Source: Myxococcales bacterium (GTDB taxonomy: Bacteria > Myxococcota_A > Polyangia > Nannocystales > Nannocystaceae). From it: a stretch of DNA of 64,000 nt. Below are positions 63,707 through 64,000 of this stretch, one piece after another (the stretch's first letter is position 1; each line of letters opens with the position of its first letter). The notes below the pieces were generated by a model. The model was given only the letters and a program-made list of their open reading frames with translations, searched no databases and was not told the origin of the DNA. Both the position numbers and the translations under genes were made by a program. The stretch covers positions 434,001 to 498,000 of the forward strand of contig JACKDW010000006.1 of NCBI GenBank assembly GCA_020633295.1, in the 5' to 3' direction.

Positions 63707-64000
63707 ATGTCACTGAGGACGACGCTCACCCCGAACCGTCCCGGCCCGCTCGTCGTGTACACCCTGCTCTCGCTGGCGCTGGTCGCCGCGTGCGAGAAGC
63801 AGGAGACGCAGGCGCCGAAGTCCCACCACGACTCCGTCTCCCGCGCCGACGAGCTCGCCGCGACCCAGGGGACGCGGGAGGAGATGCGCGCGATCGCCCA
63901 GGGCTTCGCCGACGCCTTCGACGCGCTGGGCTTCGGCGACGTCGACGGCGCCGTGAAGAGCTTCTCCGAGGACATCGTGTGGGAGACCCGCGGCGGCGAC
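63707..64000 (+). CDS. Lipoprotein, 3' end cut by window edge (possible SnoaL/NTF2-like)
   Basis: 98 codons to the window edge. AAGAAGGAGAT directly before the ATG is the clearest ribosome site of the window and fixes the start. The signal VYTLLSLALVAAC has a lipobox. After a charged helix (ADELAATQGTREEMRAIAQG) the sequence FADAFDALGFGDVDGAVKSFSEDIVWET resembles the first helices and strand of SnoaL/NTF2-like domains, which bind small molecules or act as cyclases; too little is visible to be sure. Confidence 0.7.
   Translation, partial: MSLRTTLTPNRPGPLVVYTLLSLALVAACEKQETQAPKSHHDSVSRADELAATQGTREEMRAIAQGFADAFDALGFGDVDGAVKSFSEDIVWETRGGD

Overview
The window is about 64 kb of very G+C-rich DNA with long shadow frames on every strand. 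It looks like the chromosome of a myxobacterium, probably of the Nannocystis/Plesiocystis side. The reasons are secreted proteins that end in a Gly-Cys-x-Cys / hydrophobic / Arg-rich MYXO-CTERM tail, lipoproteins with Cys-rich CGNG...E.CDDGN repeats behind Ser/Thr/Asp/Gly-rich linkers, several large Ser/Thr kinases, a PilZ protein and a bacterial sterol-desaturase-type enzyme. I see no phage, insertion sequence or CRISPR array.

Layout. 1-9 kb: lipoproteins, a large protein with a possible clan-CD-like peptidase region and a long acidic tail, a PLP aminotransferase, PilZ and DciA-like proteins. 9-11 kb: a Na+/alanine-type symporter with an extra soluble insertion. 11-19 kb: a likely biosynthetic locus. 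A proline adenylation enzyme, carrier protein and prolyl-carrier dehydrogenase should make pyrrole-2-carboxyl-S-carrier. An SGNH hydrolase, an amidohydrolase-type decarboxylase, an FAD aromatic hydroxylase and an Sfp-type phosphopantetheinyl transferase surround them. No PKS or NRPS assembly line is in view. 19-25 kb: ferrochelatase, EVE protein, an HD phosphohydrolase/nucleotidyltransferase pair and a membrane pseudokinase with a PEGA domain. 25-38 kb: lipoproteins, a GT-C-like membrane protein, PspA, a DNA ligase fused to WGR, a TerB-like protein, an FG-GAP surface protein, an MBL-fold hydrolase, a VWA lipoprotein and two very short genes.

38-45 kb is an alpha-glucan locus: a cytosolic phosphorylase, a surface GH15 and a lipoprotein GH13. 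Next come a 30-codon ORF with a candidate promoter and an RBS-masking hairpin, tRNA-Thr(UGU) and twelve 16-bp tandem repeats. 45.8-53.5 kb holds two multidomain kinases, one with a cyclic-nucleotide-binding domain and one a PknK-like protein with AAA, GAF and a decayed histidine-kinase end. 53.5-64 kb has an esterase lipoprotein, a five-heme surface cytochrome, lipoproteins, a YcaQ/AlkX-type protein, membrane and lipid enzymes, a methyltransferase and the start of another lipoprotein cut by the right edge.

Coordinates of starts marked as uncertain rest on codon choice and visible Shine-Dalgarno sequences only. Family names come from motifs read by eye; no search was run.
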